A stretch of 46,947 nucleotides of DNA from Rhodanobacter sp. (GCA_004298015.1 SCSE01000074.1:1-46947); one strand, 5' to 3'; counted from the first letter of the stretch, positions 35,767 to 45,245 are shown. Notes: a model not told the origin generated them from the sequence alone. Made by a program: numbers and translations.

Positions 35767-38094
35767 ATGGCGACGGGCAAAACGCAGGGTCGACGAGGCA
35801 ATCCACCGCTTGACTGGCGGCAACTGCTGCCGTTGGCCGGCGCCACGGTACTGCTTGCGCTGGGCTTGCTGTGCGCTTGGCAGACCTGGTTGATCGCCGG
35901 CCAGGCCGGTGCGGTGGCGCGCGTGCATGCGGCCCAGGACACGGTGGTGCGGGCGTTGGCCGACGAAATTGCGATCCAGCGTGGCAAGGTCGAGAAAGTG
36001 CTGGCAGGGGTGGATCCGGTCAGCGCCTTGCAGGATCGGGTTAAGGTCGCCGCGCATGTGCAGCAGTTGCTGCCGCAGGTGAGGCAGGTGGAGTTTTACA
36101 GCGGCGACTTGAGCGAGGTGTTGCACGCCGATTACCGCCAGTTTGGCTATGCCAAGGCTGCGCAGTTGATGTCGGCGCAGACCGAAGGGGGCGCCTCGCT
36201 GGCGCAGATCGTTTCCAATGGTCGCGGCAAGCGTCGCTTGAGTCTGGTGGTTCCGCTTCGGTCCGCTCAGAAAGTGGCCGCCTGGGCATGGGTCGAGCTG
36301 TCGTTCGCGCCGTTGCGGCAACGCTTTGAGGCGATCTCTCCGGCTGCCGGGCGACTGGATCTGCAGCAGGGCGATCGACAGGGCGACATGCGCCTGCTGT
36401 CGCACGGCGCGCCGTCCGCGCAGGCAGAGGCTCCGGGCAAGCCGGTTCCCGGCAGCGTGTTCACGGTAGCCGCCGCCTTGCCCGTCGCTTTCATCGTCTT
36501 GCCCCGGTCATTGCCGCTGGGCGTGTTGCTGTCCCTGCTCGGTCTGGGTGGCGGGGGGCTTTTGTTGTGGTGGCGCCAGCGTATGCACAGGCGACCCGTT
36601 GCCGAACCCGTTGAGGACACCGTGTTGCCGGTGAAAATCGAGAAGACTCCGGCCCCGGTCAGGCATGTACCGGTTGCCACCGCGCCGAGCGCCCCGCCCA
36701 CGTCATCCGAATTCAGCGTGGACCCGAGCATTTTCCGCGCCTATGACGTGCGCGGGGTGGTTGGCAAGACCTTGAACAAGGACGTTGCACGGGCACTGGG
36801 CCAGTCGATCGGCATGTTGATGAACGAGAAGGGCTTGCGCGAAATCGTGGTCGGTCGGGACGGTCGCCTGTCGGGCCCGGAGCTTGCCGGTGCGCTGGCC
36901 GACGGATTGCGTGCCAGCGGCATCGACGTCATCGACGTCGGGGCGGTGCCGACGCCGGTGATTTACTACGCGGCGTACCATTTCGATACTGGCTGCGGCG
37001 TGGCGGTTACCGGCAGCCACAATCCACCGGATTACAACGGGTTCAAGATCGTGGTGGGTGGCGAGACCTTGTCCGAGGGTGCGATCCAGGATCTGTACCG
37101 CCGCATCGCCAACGGCGAACTGCGCAGCGATGGTGCCGGTGCGCTGCGCGAGGTCGATATCGCCGCCGAATACGTCGAGAAGATTGCCTCCGACGTGCTG
37201 GCCGAGCGCAGCCTCAAGGTCGTGGTCGACTGCGGCAACGGTATTCCCGGCATATTGGCCCCGCAGGTCCTCGAAGGTGTCGGCTGTCAGGTTATTCCGC
37301 TGTACTGCGATGTCGATGGCACGTTCCCGAATCACCACCCGGACCCCTCTGATCCGGACAACCTGGAGGACCTGATCCTGGCCGTCAAAAAGACCGGGGC
37401 CGATCTCGGCCTGGCTTTCGATGGGGATGGCGACCGTCTCGGCGTGGTAACCCGCTCGGGCGAAATCATCTACCCGGACCGGTTGTTGATGTTGTTCGCC
37501 CGCGACGTACTGTCACGGCAGCCGGGTGCCACGGTGATCTACGACGTCAAGTGCACCAGCCATCTGAAGGGACAGATTCTCGACGCCGGTGGCAGTCCGC
37601 TGATGTGGCGCACCGGACATTCGTTGATCAAGGCGAAGATGCGCGAGACCGGTGCCGAGCTGGCGGGAGAGATGAGCGGGCACTTTTTCTTCAAGGAGCG
37701 CTGGTACGGCTTCGACGATGGCATTTATGCCGCGGCCCGACTGCTGGAGATTCTCGCCGGCGATCTGGAGGGACGTTCGGCGGAGGAAGTTTTTGCTACC
37801 TTGCCGAAAAGTGTCTCCACGCCCGAGTTGAAGATCGAGCTGGCCGAGGGTGAGCACTATGCGTTCATGGATACGTTGCGTCAGCAAGCCCGTTTCGAGG
37901 GCGCCACATTGATTACCATCGATGGCCTGCGTGCAGACTGGCCCGATGGCTGGGGCCTGGTGCGGGCTTCCAACACCACACCGGTGCTGGTGTTGCGCTT
38001 CGAGGCCGACAACAAGGCGGCGCTCAAACGCATTCAGCAAACCTTTCGCAAACAGTTGCTGGCAGTGAATTTCAAGCTGAAATTGCCGTTTTGA
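35767..38094 (+). CDS. algC: Phosphomannomutase/phosphoglucomutase AlgC with membrane-anchored N-terminal extension
   Basis: The C-terminal 460 residues are a complete alpha-D-phosphohexomutase: phosphoserine Ser417 in VTGSHNPPDYNG, metal-binding Asp552/554/556 in DGDGDRLGV, sugar-specificity loop GEMSGHFFF, and phosphate-binding RASNTTPVL. It interconverts mannose- and glucose-1/6-phosphates for exopolysaccharide and LPS. The first 315 residues are an extension absent from classic 463-residue P. aeruginosa AlgC: a membrane helix (LPLAGATVLLALGLLCAWQT), a putative periplasmic sensor-like region of about 200 residues, a second helix (LPLGVLLSLLGLGGGGLLLW) and a Pro-rich linker. ATG 35767 has GGGGA six bases upstream; the GTG at 35713 is rejected. 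It follows dut by 59 bp. Confidence 0.92.
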   Translation: MATGKTQGRRGNPPLDWRQLLPLAGATVLLALGLLCAWQTWLIAGQAGAVARVHAAQDTVVRALADEIAIQRGKVEKVLAGVDPVSALQDRVKVAAHVQQLLPQVRQVEFYSGDLSEVLHADYRQFGYAKAAQLMSAQTEGGASLAQIVSNGRGKRRLSLVVPLRSAQKVAAWAWVELSFAPLRQRFEAISPAAGRLDLQQGDRQGDMRLLSHGAPSAQAEAPGKPVPGSVFTVAAALPVAFIVLPRSLPLGVLLSLLGLGGGGLLLWWRQRMHRRPVAEPVEDTVLPVKIEKTPAPVRHVPVATAPSAPPTSSEFSVDPSIFRAYDVRGVVGKTLNKDVARALGQSIGMLMNEKGLREIVVGRDGRLSGPELAGALADGLRASGIDVIDVGAVPTPVIYYAAYHFDTGCGVAVTGSHNPPDYNGFKIVVGGETLSEGAIQDLYRRIANGELRSDGAGALREVDIAAEYVEKIASDVLAERSLKVVVDCGNGIPGILAPQVLEGVGCQVIPLYCDVDGTFPNHHPDPSDPDNLEDLILAVKKTGADLGLAFDGDGDRLGVVTRSGEIIYPDRLLMLFARDVLSRQPGATVIYDVKCTSHLKGQILDAGGSPLMWRTGHSLIKAKMRETGAELAGEMSGHFFFKERWYGFDDGIYAAARLLEILAGDLEGRSAEEVFATLPKSVSTPELKIELAEGEHYAFMDTLRQQARFEGATLITIDGLRADWPDGWGLVRASNTTPVLVLRFEADNKAALKRIQQTFRKQLLAVNFKLKLPF

Positions 38095-38128
38095 CCCAAG
38101 GCAGGCCGTGGCCGCCCCGGCGCGGCAA

Positions 38129-38770
38129 CTACTCCTGGGGATTGCTCTGGGCCGCCTTCAGACGTCGATACCGTGACAGCTCCCTGGCCTGATCCAGCAC
38201 CGTCTGAGCGCGCTCAGTCTGTTGGTGCTTCAGCAGGTTGCGTTGTCCGGTGACGACATCGCGCTGCCTGGCAATGCCGTCGGTAAGGAATTTCGGCACG
38301 GAATTCTTGCTGCGCTCGTCTTCAGCGGCACGACTGAGCAGGTTGGCCAGTGCCTGTTCCTGGCTGCGCAGGTTGAGCCTGGTGGTTTGGATCTGCCGAT
38401 CGGCGCCTTGCAGCACCTGCTGCTGCGACGTCCGATAGGACTTTTCATCAGGATAGGCTGACAGCATCTGCGCATCGGCATCGGCGCGCTCCTGTTCGGC
38501 CCGGCGGGTGGCGGCCTGTTCAGCGGCCAGCTTGTCGGCGGCAGCACGCTGTTGCGGGTTCAGCTGGCGAGAAACATGCTGGATTACCAGACCTCGGTCG
38601 TTGACCAGGTCGTAGCCCTGCTTCATCGCTTCGGCGCTGAGGCTGTCGCTGTAATGCAGCAATCCCGCTTCATCGTGCCACTTGTAGCGCACGCTGCTGG
38701 TGGGGCGAGTCTGCGCCGAGAGGCTTCCGACCAGTACGGTGGTGACGAGAACAAAACATAACTTGCGCAT
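38129..38770 (-). CDS. DUF4124-domain secreted protein
   Basis: A 213-residue exported protein with a signal peptide (MRKLCFVLVTTVLVGSLSAQ), a short DUF4124-type domain just after it (VRYKWHDEAGLLHYSDSLS, the Y-x-W-x-D-x-x-G-x-x-H-Y/F-S/T-D pattern), and then a long Gln/Arg/Ala-rich predicted coiled coil to the C-terminus. Function is unknown; such proteins are common in the envelope of gammaproteobacteria. ATG 38770 has GGGGG upstream. It is convergent with algC. Confidence 0.75.
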   Translation of the reverse strand: MRKLCFVLVTTVLVGSLSAQTRPTSSVRYKWHDEAGLLHYSDSLSAEAMKQGYDLVNDRGLVIQHVSRQLNPQQRAAADKLAAEQAATRRAEQERADADAQMLSAYPDEKSYRTSQQQVLQGADRQIQTTRLNLRSQEQALANLLSRAAEDERSKNSVPKFLTDGIARQRDVVTGQRNLLKHQQTERAQTVLDQARELSRYRRLKAAQSNPQE

Positions 38771-38985
38771 GAAATCCCCCTTGTGGGAAGTATAGCGGCG
38801 CTGTCGACCCGCGCCACGAATGCGCCGGGAGCCGCCCGCCGGATACTGCTTCGGCCAGACCGCAGCCTGGGCGAAAACCGTTTACACACCCATCATGGGC
38901 GACTGGTGCTGGATCACAAGGGTACGTTGCGTCAGCCCCGCCCAGACACTGTTACGACTGTGCCGGGGGTCGCCTGAACCGGACT

Positions 38986-39645
38986 TTACGCGGGTCGATC
39001 CTGGCGCACGCCGTAGTGCTCCCGGTAGTCGAGCAGGCGGGCGTGTTCAGCCGCCAGTTGCGGTTGTTCATCGGCATAGGCCAGCAAGTCGTCGAGGCGC
39101 GTGATCGCGATCACCGGTATGCCATGTTCGGCGGCGACCTCTTGCGCGGCAGACCGCTCTCCCTGGCCGCGCTCCTGCCGATCCAGCGCAATCAGTACGC
39201 CGGCCGGTTCTGCGCCCTGCGCGCGGATCAGTGCCAGAGATTCGCGCACAGCGGTACCGGCGGTCATTACGTCGTCGACGATCAGTACCCGACCCCGCAG
39301 CGGGGCGCCAACCAGCATGCCGCCCTCGCCGTGATCCTTGGCCTCCTTGCGGTTGTACGCCCACGGCAGGTCGCGTTGATGGTGATCGGCCAGCGCAATG
39401 GCGGTGGCTGCCGCCAGCGCAATGCCTTTGTAGGCAGGGCCAAACAGCATGTCGAACGGCAGCGACGCGTTGACCAGCGTTGCCGCGTAGGCACGGCCGA
39501 GCTGGGCCAGTGCCGCGCCGGAGTCGATATGGCCCATATTGAAGAAATAAGGGCTCTGTCGGCCGGATTTCAGGGTGAACTCGCCGAAGCGCAGCACCTC
39601 ACGGCGCAGGGCAAGCTGGATGAATTCACGTTGGTAGTCGTGCAC
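38986..39645 (-). CDS. pyrE: Orotate phosphoribosyltransferase
   Basis: It joins orotate to PRPP to give orotidine 5'-monophosphate in pyrimidine synthesis. The 219 residues match the family. Blocks seen: [36 protein letters not shown], the flexible-loop [13 protein letters not shown], and the PRPP-binding [13 protein letters not shown]. The GTG at 39645 ([13 protein letters not shown]) is preferred over the TTG at 39663, because GAGAG lies just upstream. It is co-directional with a GNAT gene 24 bp upstream. Confidence 0.94.
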   Translation of the reverse strand: MHDYQREFIQLALRREVLRFGEFTLKSGRQSPYFFNMGHIDSGAALAQLGRAYAATLVNASLPFDMLFGPAYKGIALAAATAIALADHHQRDLPWAYNRKEAKDHGEGGMLVGAPLRGRVLIVDDVMTAGTAVRESLALIRAQGAEPAGVLIALDRQERGQGERSAAQEVAAEHGIPVIAITRLDDLLAYADEQPQLAAEHARLLDYREHYGVRQDRPA

Positions 39646-39669
39646 AAGGGCTCTCTCAGGCAAGGGGGA

Positions 39670-40164
39670 TCACGGCAGTTTGCGCAGCAGCAGGCGCTGC
39701 GACCGGCTGCCACCGTCATGGTACAGCCCGGTGCCGTCATGGAAATCGGCGCGCAGGTAGATGCCTATCGCGACAGCGTTGCCGGGATCGACGGTCAAGG
39801 CCAGTTGACGTGCTGTCGGGTGTCGTGCGCTGACATCGGCAAGCAAGGCGCTCAATGCCCGCGCACCGAGTCCTTGCCCCTGCCAGCGAGCATCGACGAA
39901 AAAGCCGCGCAAGCCGAGGGTGGGTACCGCCAAATCGTGGCCGGCGACGCTGCGTGCGTGAGGATCGATACGGTAATAACCCACGGGCTGGCCGGCGCGG
40001 CAGATCGCCATCGGTTCGGCGTCCGGGCAGGCCGCTGCGTCCGCCAGCAGGTTGGCGATGTGACCGACGTAGCCATGTTGTGCCGGAAGCACAGTCAGTG
40101 CCAGCATCGCCGCTCGCAACCCATCGTCGACGGGGAGGACGCAAATGTGGCAGGACGCGGGCAT
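39670..40164 (-). CDS. GNAT family N-acetyltransferase
   Basis: An acetyl-CoA-dependent transferase of 164 residues. The CoA-binding beta-4/alpha-3 motif is clear: LRGFFVDARWQGQGLGARAL, with Q-G-Q-G-L-G loop, followed by LALTVDPGNAVAIGIYLRADF, the terminal N-x-x-A-x-x-x-Y motif. The substrate is unknown. ATG 40164 follows AAGG at five bases; the TTG at 40182 is less likely. It is divergent from the exonuclease gene and probably co-transcribed with pyrE. Confidence 0.82.
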   Translation of the reverse strand: MPASCHICVLPVDDGLRAAMLALTVLPAQHGYVGHIANLLADAAACPDAEPMAICRAGQPVGYYRIDPHARSVAGHDLAVPTLGLRGFFVDARWQGQGLGARALSALLADVSARHPTARQLALTVDPGNAVAIGIYLRADFHDGTGLYHDGGSRSQRLLLRKLP

Positions 40165-40233
40165 CTTCACCTTCACTGGCAATGAAACGGATGACGGTTG
40201 TTATGATCGCCCATCTATCGACCGGAAGACCGC

Positions 40234-41004
40234 ATGCGCATTATCAGCCTCAACGCCAACGGTATCCGCTCGGCCGCCAGCAAGGGTGTGTTCGAGTGGT
40301 TGCGCGAGCAGGAGGCCGATGTGGTCTGTCTGCAGGAGACCAAGGCGCAGGAGCATCAGCTGACCGATCCGATGTTTCGACCGGATGGCCATCATTGTTT
40401 CTACCGCGATGCCAGTAGCAAGAAAGGGTACAGCGGCGTGGCCATCTATGCACGGCGTGAACCCGATCAGGTACTCACCGAGCTGGGTTGGGATGCGTTC
40501 GACAACGAGGGTCGCTACATCGAGGCACGCTTCGGCAATCTGTCGGTGGTTTCGTTGTATTTCCCCTCCGGTTCGTCCGGTGACGAGCGTCAGCAGTTCA
40601 AGTTCAAGGCGATGGAGTGGATTACGCCGATCTTCGATGGCTGGCTGAACAGCGGCCGTGACTATGTGATCTGCGGCGACTGGAACATCGTGCATACCGA
40701 AAAGGACATCAAGAACTGGCGCTCCAACCAGAAAAACTCCGGCTGCCTGCCGCAGGAGCGTGCCTGGCTCGATTTGCTGTTCCAGCAACGCGGCTGGGTG
40801 GACAGCTTTCGCGCGATCAAGCCGGATGCGGTCGAGTACACCTGGTGGTCGAACCGTGGTCAGGCGCGCGCCAACGACGTCGGCTGGCGCCTCGACTATC
40901 AGGTCTGTACCCCGGCGCTGGCAGCGCGCGCCCGTGAGTGCTCGATTTACCGCGAACAACGCTTCTCCGACCACGCGCCGTATACCGTCGACTATGTCGA
41001 ATGA
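40234..41004 (+). CDS. xthA: Exodeoxyribonuclease III
   Basis: A 256-residue AP endonuclease/3'-5' exonuclease of the exonuclease III-Crc family, acting in base-excision repair. The catalytic set is intact: metal Glu35 (LQETKAQ), Tyr in YFPSGSSG, Asp149 and Asn151 (GDWNIVHTEKD), DVGWRLDYQ, and Asp246-His247 (SDHAPYTVDY). In Pseudomonas the gene at this position beside pyrE is crc, which has lost nuclease activity; here the residues favour a working enzyme. ATG 40234 follows GGAAG. Its end overlaps the ampG-like start by 11 bp. Confidence 0.92.
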   Translation: MRIISLNANGIRSAASKGVFEWLREQEADVVCLQETKAQEHQLTDPMFRPDGHHCFYRDASSKKGYSGVAIYARREPDQVLTELGWDAFDNEGRYIEARFGNLSVVSLYFPSGSSGDERQQFKFKAMEWITPIFDGWLNSGRDYVICGDWNIVHTEKDIKNWRSNQKNSGCLPQERAWLDLLFQQRGWVDSFRAIKPDAVEYTWWSNRGQARANDVGWRLDYQVCTPALAARARECSIYREQRFSDHAPYTVDYVE

Positions 41005-42268
41005 CGCCTTGATCGGGACTGCCGGGTCGCCGTCGCCTGTGCCGGGCCGCCATTGGCGCGTCATCAGCATTGGCCTGCTGGGGTTTTCCTCGGGCTTGCC
41101 TCTGGCACTGTCGCTCAGCACCTTGCAGGCATGGTTCACTACCGCGGGCATGAGTCTGCGGGATATCGGCTGGATCACCCTGATCGGGCAGGCCTACGTC
41201 TTCAAGTTCCTGTGGGCGCCCTTGCTGGACCGCCTGCCGTTGCCGTGGCTGGGTCGCCGGCGTGGCTGGATCTTGATGATGCAGCTGATTTGCGGCGCGG
41301 CGCTGATCAGCATGAGCTTTTATACGCCGCAGGGTGCGGCAAGCATGCTGGCGTTCTTCGGCGTGCTGCTGGCGTTCGGTTCGGCAACCCAGGACATCGC
41401 CTATGACGCGCATCGCACCGACCTGCTGCCGCCCGCCGAACGGGGCTGGGGTACCGCCTTCTCGCAAGGCGGCTACCGTCTTGGCATGCTGGTTTCAGGC
41501 GCGCTGGCCCTGATTCTCGCCGATCATCTCGGCTGGGCCTGGGTCTACCGCTTGATGGGCGCGTTGATGCTGGCGGCGACCCTGGTGACGGCGTGGTCGC
41601 CGGAGGCCCCGGACGAACGTCCCACGCGCAACTTCACCGAGGCCGTGGTGCAGCCGTTCATGGATTTCTTCGAGCGCTACGGGACGCTGGCGCTGGGCTG
41701 GCTGGCGCTGATGGTGCTGTACAAGCTGTGCGATGCCTTCGCGCTGTCGTTGTCGACCACCTTCCTGTTGCGGGTGCCGCAGTTCTCGCTGACCCAGATC
41801 GGCACGGTCAGCAAGACCTTCGGTCTGGTGGCGGGCTTGCTTGGCGCGCTGGCCGGTGGCTGGGTGGTTACCCGCTTGCGGCTTTTTCCGGCGCTGCTGG
41901 GGCTGGGTATCGCCCAGGCGTTGGTGAATCTGTCCTATATCTGGCTGGTACACAGCGGTCCCGACGTAGTGGCGATGGCGTCGGTGGTGTCGGCGGAATA
42001 TTTTGTCAGCGGCCTTGGCAGCACCGCCTTCGTGGTCCTGCTCACCTCACTTTGCAACGTACGATTCTCGGCGACCCAGTACGCCTTGCTGTCCTCGCTG
42101 GCGGCGGTGGGGCGGGTATTCCTTGGGCCGCTTGCCGCCTGGCTGGTGCCGCAGGTGGGATGGTCGACGTTTTTCGTGATCACCACCTTGTCGGCGATTC
42201 CCGGCCTGTTGTTGGTGATTGGTCTGCGCCGAGCGATCGATCGCGTCGAACTGACGCGACCTCGCTGA
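40994..42268 (+). CDS. ampG: AmpG-like muropeptide permease (MFS)
   Basis: A 424-residue inner-membrane transporter with about 12 hydrophobic helices. The first half carries the AmpG-type blocks GFSSGLPLALSLSTLQAWF, KFLWAPLLDRLPLPWLGRRR and AFGSATQDIAYDAHRTDLL. AmpG imports GlcNAc-anhydroMurNAc-peptides for wall recycling. The nearby anmK acts on the released anhydroMurNAc, supporting the call. The start ATG 40994 lies within the last codons of xthA, so the two are coupled. Confidence 0.87.
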   Translation: MSNDALIGTAGSPSPVPGRHWRVISIGLLGFSSGLPLALSLSTLQAWFTTAGMSLRDIGWITLIGQAYVFKFLWAPLLDRLPLPWLGRRRGWILMMQLICGAALISMSFYTPQGAASMLAFFGVLLAFGSATQDIAYDAHRTDLLPPAERGWGTAFSQGGYRLGMLVSGALALILADHLGWAWVYRLMGALMLAATLVTAWSPEAPDERPTRNFTEAVVQPFMDFFERYGTLALGWLALMVLYKLCDAFALSLSTTFLLRVPQFSLTQIGTVSKTFGLVAGLLGALAGGWVVTRLRLFPALLGLGIAQALVNLSYIWLVHSGPDVVAMASVVSAEYFVSGLGSTAFVVLLTSLCNVRFSATQYALLSSLAAVGRVFLGPLAAWLVPQVGWSTFFVITTLSAIPGLLLVIGLRRAIDRVELTRPR

Positions 42269-42365
42269 GATTGCCAACCGGGGCACGGAACCGTCGGCCG
42301 GCTGCGGCAAGAATGCAATACACGAAATCGATCGGGGGGATCCTGCCGTGGCCGGGAGCGGGGTT

Positions 42366-42677
42366 ATGCCAGACGTGATGTTGCGACATATCGACAGCAC
42401 AATGATCGAGCGAATCAGGTCGCTGGCACGTGAGCGACAATGGTCGATCAACGAGGCCGCGCTGTATGCCTTGCGGCACGGCTTGGACATGTCGATGGAT
42501 GAGGGGTTGACCGAGTCGGAACACGACGCACAGGCCCTGGCCGACCTTGCTGGCCACTGGGATGAAGGTGAGCGGCTCGTGTTCCAGGAAGCCTTGTGTG
42601 CGCTGGCGCGAACGCGGCCGACACAATGGGCGCCGGAGCGTACAAGGCTTGGTCAGTCGGTATCCGGGGCCGAATAA
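42366..42677 (+). CDS. Small RHH-like hypothetical protein
   Basis: A 103-residue protein starting MPDVMLRHIDSTMIERIRSL. The pattern of a short strand (MLRHID) followed by two helices (STMIERIRSLARERQ, SINEAALYALRHGL) is like a ribbon-helix-helix DNA-binding domain. The C-terminal half is acidic (MSMDEGLTESEHD). No toxin gene lies next to it. ATG 42366 follows GGAG at seven bases; the GTG at 42348 is rejected. Its end overlaps the 3' end of anmK by 25 bp in convergent orientation. Confidence 0.6.
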   Translation: MPDVMLRHIDSTMIERIRSLARERQWSINEAALYALRHGLDMSMDEGLTESEHDAQALADLAGHWDEGERLVFQEALCALARTRPTQWAPERTRLGQSVSGAE

Positions 42678-43786
42678 ATGGCGCCGAGCACGCGTGGACC
42701 GCGCGCACCGGTGACTGCGGGAAGGTTGCCCGGCAAGCCGAGCAAGCGTTGCCGTGCGAGCCAGGCGAACGCCGTTGCTTCGAGGAAATCCGGGTCGATG
42801 CCGTAGTCGGCAGTGCTGCACAGGACACGCGGTGCCAGAAGTTCGCGCAGCCGCTGCATCAGCCTCACGTTATGCACACCGCCCCCGCAGGCCAGTATCT
42901 CCCGGGTTTCCGGCGCGTGTCTTGCAATCGCCTCGGTCACGCTGCGTGCGGTCAGTTCGAGCAGGGTTGCCTGCACATCGGCCGGGGTCTGCTGACCGGG
43001 CGTTAGGTGCTTCGACAGCCAGCGCAGGTGGAAGTGTTCGCGGCCGGTACTCTTTGGCGGCGGCAGTGCGAAATAGTCGTCTGTCAGCAGTGCGTCGAGT
43101 AAGCGGGCATCGACCTTGCCGGTGGCCGCAAAACCGCCATTGCGGTCAAATGGCTCGCCACGATGCCGCAGGCACCAGGCATCGAGCAAGCCGTTGGCCG
43201 GCCCGGTATCGAAGCCAGATACCCTGCCATCGGGGGCCAGTACCGTGATGTTGGCGATACCACCGAGATTGAGTACCACGCGGCCCAGACCCTTTTCCCC
43301 AAGCAGCATCGCGTGCAGCGCAGGCAGCAACGGCGCGCCTTGGCCCCCGGCCGCGATGTCGGCACGACGAAAGTCCGCGATGACGTCGATCCGGCAGCGT
43401 TCGGCAATGACCGAAGGATCGCCAAGCTGCAGCGTGAACGGGTATTTGCCAGCGGGCCGGTGGCGCAAGGTCTGTCCGTGTGAACCGATCGCCCGCACGA
43501 CATGGGCTGGCGTGTCGCTTTGCTTGAGTACTTCCAGGGCAGCATCGGCAAAGCCATGCGCAATCTCGACATCCAGCCGGCCAAAGGCATCCAGGTCGAG
43601 TGCGGTTTCATCCTGCGCCAGCGCCAGGATCTGCTGGCGGATCGGGTTGGACCACGGGTGACTGAGGCAGGCCCGCAGCTCGAGCCTGCCAGCATTGAAG
43701 TCGATCAGGGCCGCGTCGATGCTGTCGACGCTGGTGCCCGAAATCAGGCCTAGATACAGCGACCTGGAATCACCATGTCGGGACAT
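42653..43786 (-). CDS. anmK: Anhydro-N-acetylmuramic acid kinase
   Basis: It phosphorylates and opens 1,6-anhydroMurNAc to MurNAc-6-phosphate during wall recycling. The 377-residue protein has the ASKHA-fold ATP motif LISGTSVDSIDAAL, the catalytic base region ADFRRADIAAGGQGAPLLP, LNLGGIANITV, and FDTGPANGLLDAW; ACGGGVHNVRLM is the late phosphate/adenosine block. It begins 16 bp after the M23 peptidase stop, forming a two-gene transcript, an order also known in Pseudomonas. Confidence 0.94.
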   Translation of the reverse strand: MSRHGDSRSLYLGLISGTSVDSIDAALIDFNAGRLELRACLSHPWSNPIRQQILALAQDETALDLDAFGRLDVEIAHGFADAALEVLKQSDTPAHVVRAIGSHGQTLRHRPAGKYPFTLQLGDPSVIAERCRIDVIADFRRADIAAGGQGAPLLPALHAMLLGEKGLGRVVLNLGGIANITVLAPDGRVSGFDTGPANGLLDAWCLRHRGEPFDRNGGFAATGKVDARLLDALLTDDYFALPPPKSTGREHFHLRWLSKHLTPGQQTPADVQATLLELTARSVTEAIARHAPETREILACGGGVHNVRLMQRLRELLAPRVLCSTADYGIDPDFLEATAFAWLARQRLLGLPGNLPAVTGARGPRVLGAIYSAPDTD

Positions 43787-43802
43787 CAGCCGATGCTCGC
43801 GC

Positions 43803-45245
43803 TCAACCGTTGGTGTCGGTGCGCACGGCGGCGGCCTGCGCCAGCTTGATGTTGGTGTTGACGATCTTCAGTCGTGCCAGCAAGGGCGCGGTTTCGCTGT
43901 GGAATTGTGCCAGCAGCTTCGGCGCCAGCGGCCGGGGCTTGGGCATGGTCACTGTCAGCGGATTGACAGGCTTGCCATGGATGCGCACCTCGTAGTGCAG
44001 ATGCGGCCCGGTGGCCCAGCCGGTTTGACCGACGTAGCCGATGATCTGCCCCTGGCGGACATGCGAGCCTACATGAAGACCCGGGGCAAAACGCGACATG
44101 TGACCGTAGCCGGTGCTGTAGGCGGGTGTATCGCGGATCCGGATGTAACGACCGTAGCCTCGCACCCATCCGCGGATCGAGATCACGCCGTTGCCGGCGG
44201 CATGGATGGGCGTGCCCGTGGGCGCCGCCAGGTCGACGCCTGCGTGCAGGTGCCTGCTGTGAAGTACCGGATCCATGCGCATGCCGAAGCGCGAGGAAAT
44301 GCGGCTGAATTTGAGTGGCGTGCGCAGTAGTGCTTTCTGCAGCGGTCGACCGTCTTCACTGTAGTAGCCGAAGCTGCCATCGGGTTTTTGAAAGCGAAAC
44401 GCGGTCAAGCGGCGTCCGCGGTTGTAGAACTCAGCCGCCAGAATATTGCCGGAATGCAGGTACACGCCGTCGCGCCATACGCCGTCGTAGATCACGGTGA
44501 AGCTGTCACCGGCATGGACTTCCCGGGCGAGGTCGATGTCGTACTTGAACACGTCCGCCAGCTTCATCACCATGGCATCGCTCATACCGGCTCTCTCGGC
44601 CGCGCCGAAGAGCGAGCCGTGGATGATGCCGTGGCCGATCCTTTCGCGTCGCTGCATGGTGCGCGCCACGACCTGCTTGCTGACCTTGGTGCCGTCGAAA
44701 TTCAACTGCACCCGGTGCATGGCGTCGCGATCGAAACGCATGCCGAGCAGGCCCCCATCAGGGGCGATCAGGAACGAAAATTCGTCACCGGGATGGATCT
44801 GATGCAGCACCTCGGAATTGCTGCTCGCTTGCAGTACGCGATTGAGGTCGCTGAAGCCCAGTCCCTGGGCCTGGAAAATATCCGACAATGTCTGTCCGGC
44901 CTTGACGCGGACCTTCCGCCAATGTTCGGCCGCTGGTTGTGGCTGCCTTGCTGTTGCGGGCAGCGCGGGAAGGGTTAGCGGCAGGGTAGTGCGTATCTGT
45001 GCGGTCGGAGCAGGCCTCATGGCACTGGCCCAGGTCGGCATGATGAAGCCTGCCAGCGTGGCGATCAGCAGCGCCGTGGTCGCCAGCACCCACCGTTCGC
45101 GATACCACTGCAACGGTTGCATGTGGTCGGTACGTGGAAATGACCAGTGCGCGAAAAGCTCGTAAAAACGTGGGTGTCGTCGTTGCGTCTGGCGGGAAAT
45201 GGCTTGCTTGCGCGAAGGACGCGCCCCCTGTTTATCTTCGGCCAT
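43803..45245 (-). CDS. M23 peptidoglycan endopeptidase (MepM-like)
   Basis: An envelope zinc peptidase of 480 residues anchored by one N-terminal helix (WVLATTALLIATLAGFIMPT). An OapA/LysM-like region follows (VRVKAGQTLSDIFQAQGL ... IHPGDEFSFLIAPDG). The C-terminal LytM domain has FGMRMDPVLHSRHLHAGVDL with the first zinc His and Asp, and GPHLHYEVRIHGKPVNPL with the remaining His pair. The enzyme cuts cross-links to let new wall in, and its fragments feed recycling by anmK. It is divergent from tyrS; the 187 bp between them must hold both promoters. Confidence 0.92.
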   Translation of the reverse strand: MAEDKQGARPSRKQAISRQTQRRHPRFYELFAHWSFPRTDHMQPLQWYRERWVLATTALLIATLAGFIMPTWASAMRPAPTAQIRTTLPLTLPALPATARQPQPAAEHWRKVRVKAGQTLSDIFQAQGLGFSDLNRVLQASSNSEVLHQIHPGDEFSFLIAPDGGLLGMRFDRDAMHRVQLNFDGTKVSKQVVARTMQRRERIGHGIIHGSLFGAAERAGMSDAMVMKLADVFKYDIDLAREVHAGDSFTVIYDGVWRDGVYLHSGNILAAEFYNRGRRLTAFRFQKPDGSFGYYSEDGRPLQKALLRTPLKFSRISSRFGMRMDPVLHSRHLHAGVDLAAPTGTPIHAAGNGVISIRGWVRGYGRYIRIRDTPAYSTGYGHMSRFAPGLHVGSHVRQGQIIGYVGQTGWATGPHLHYEVRIHGKPVNPLTVTMPKPRPLAPKLLAQFHSETAPLLARLKIVNTNIKLAQAAAVRTDTNG

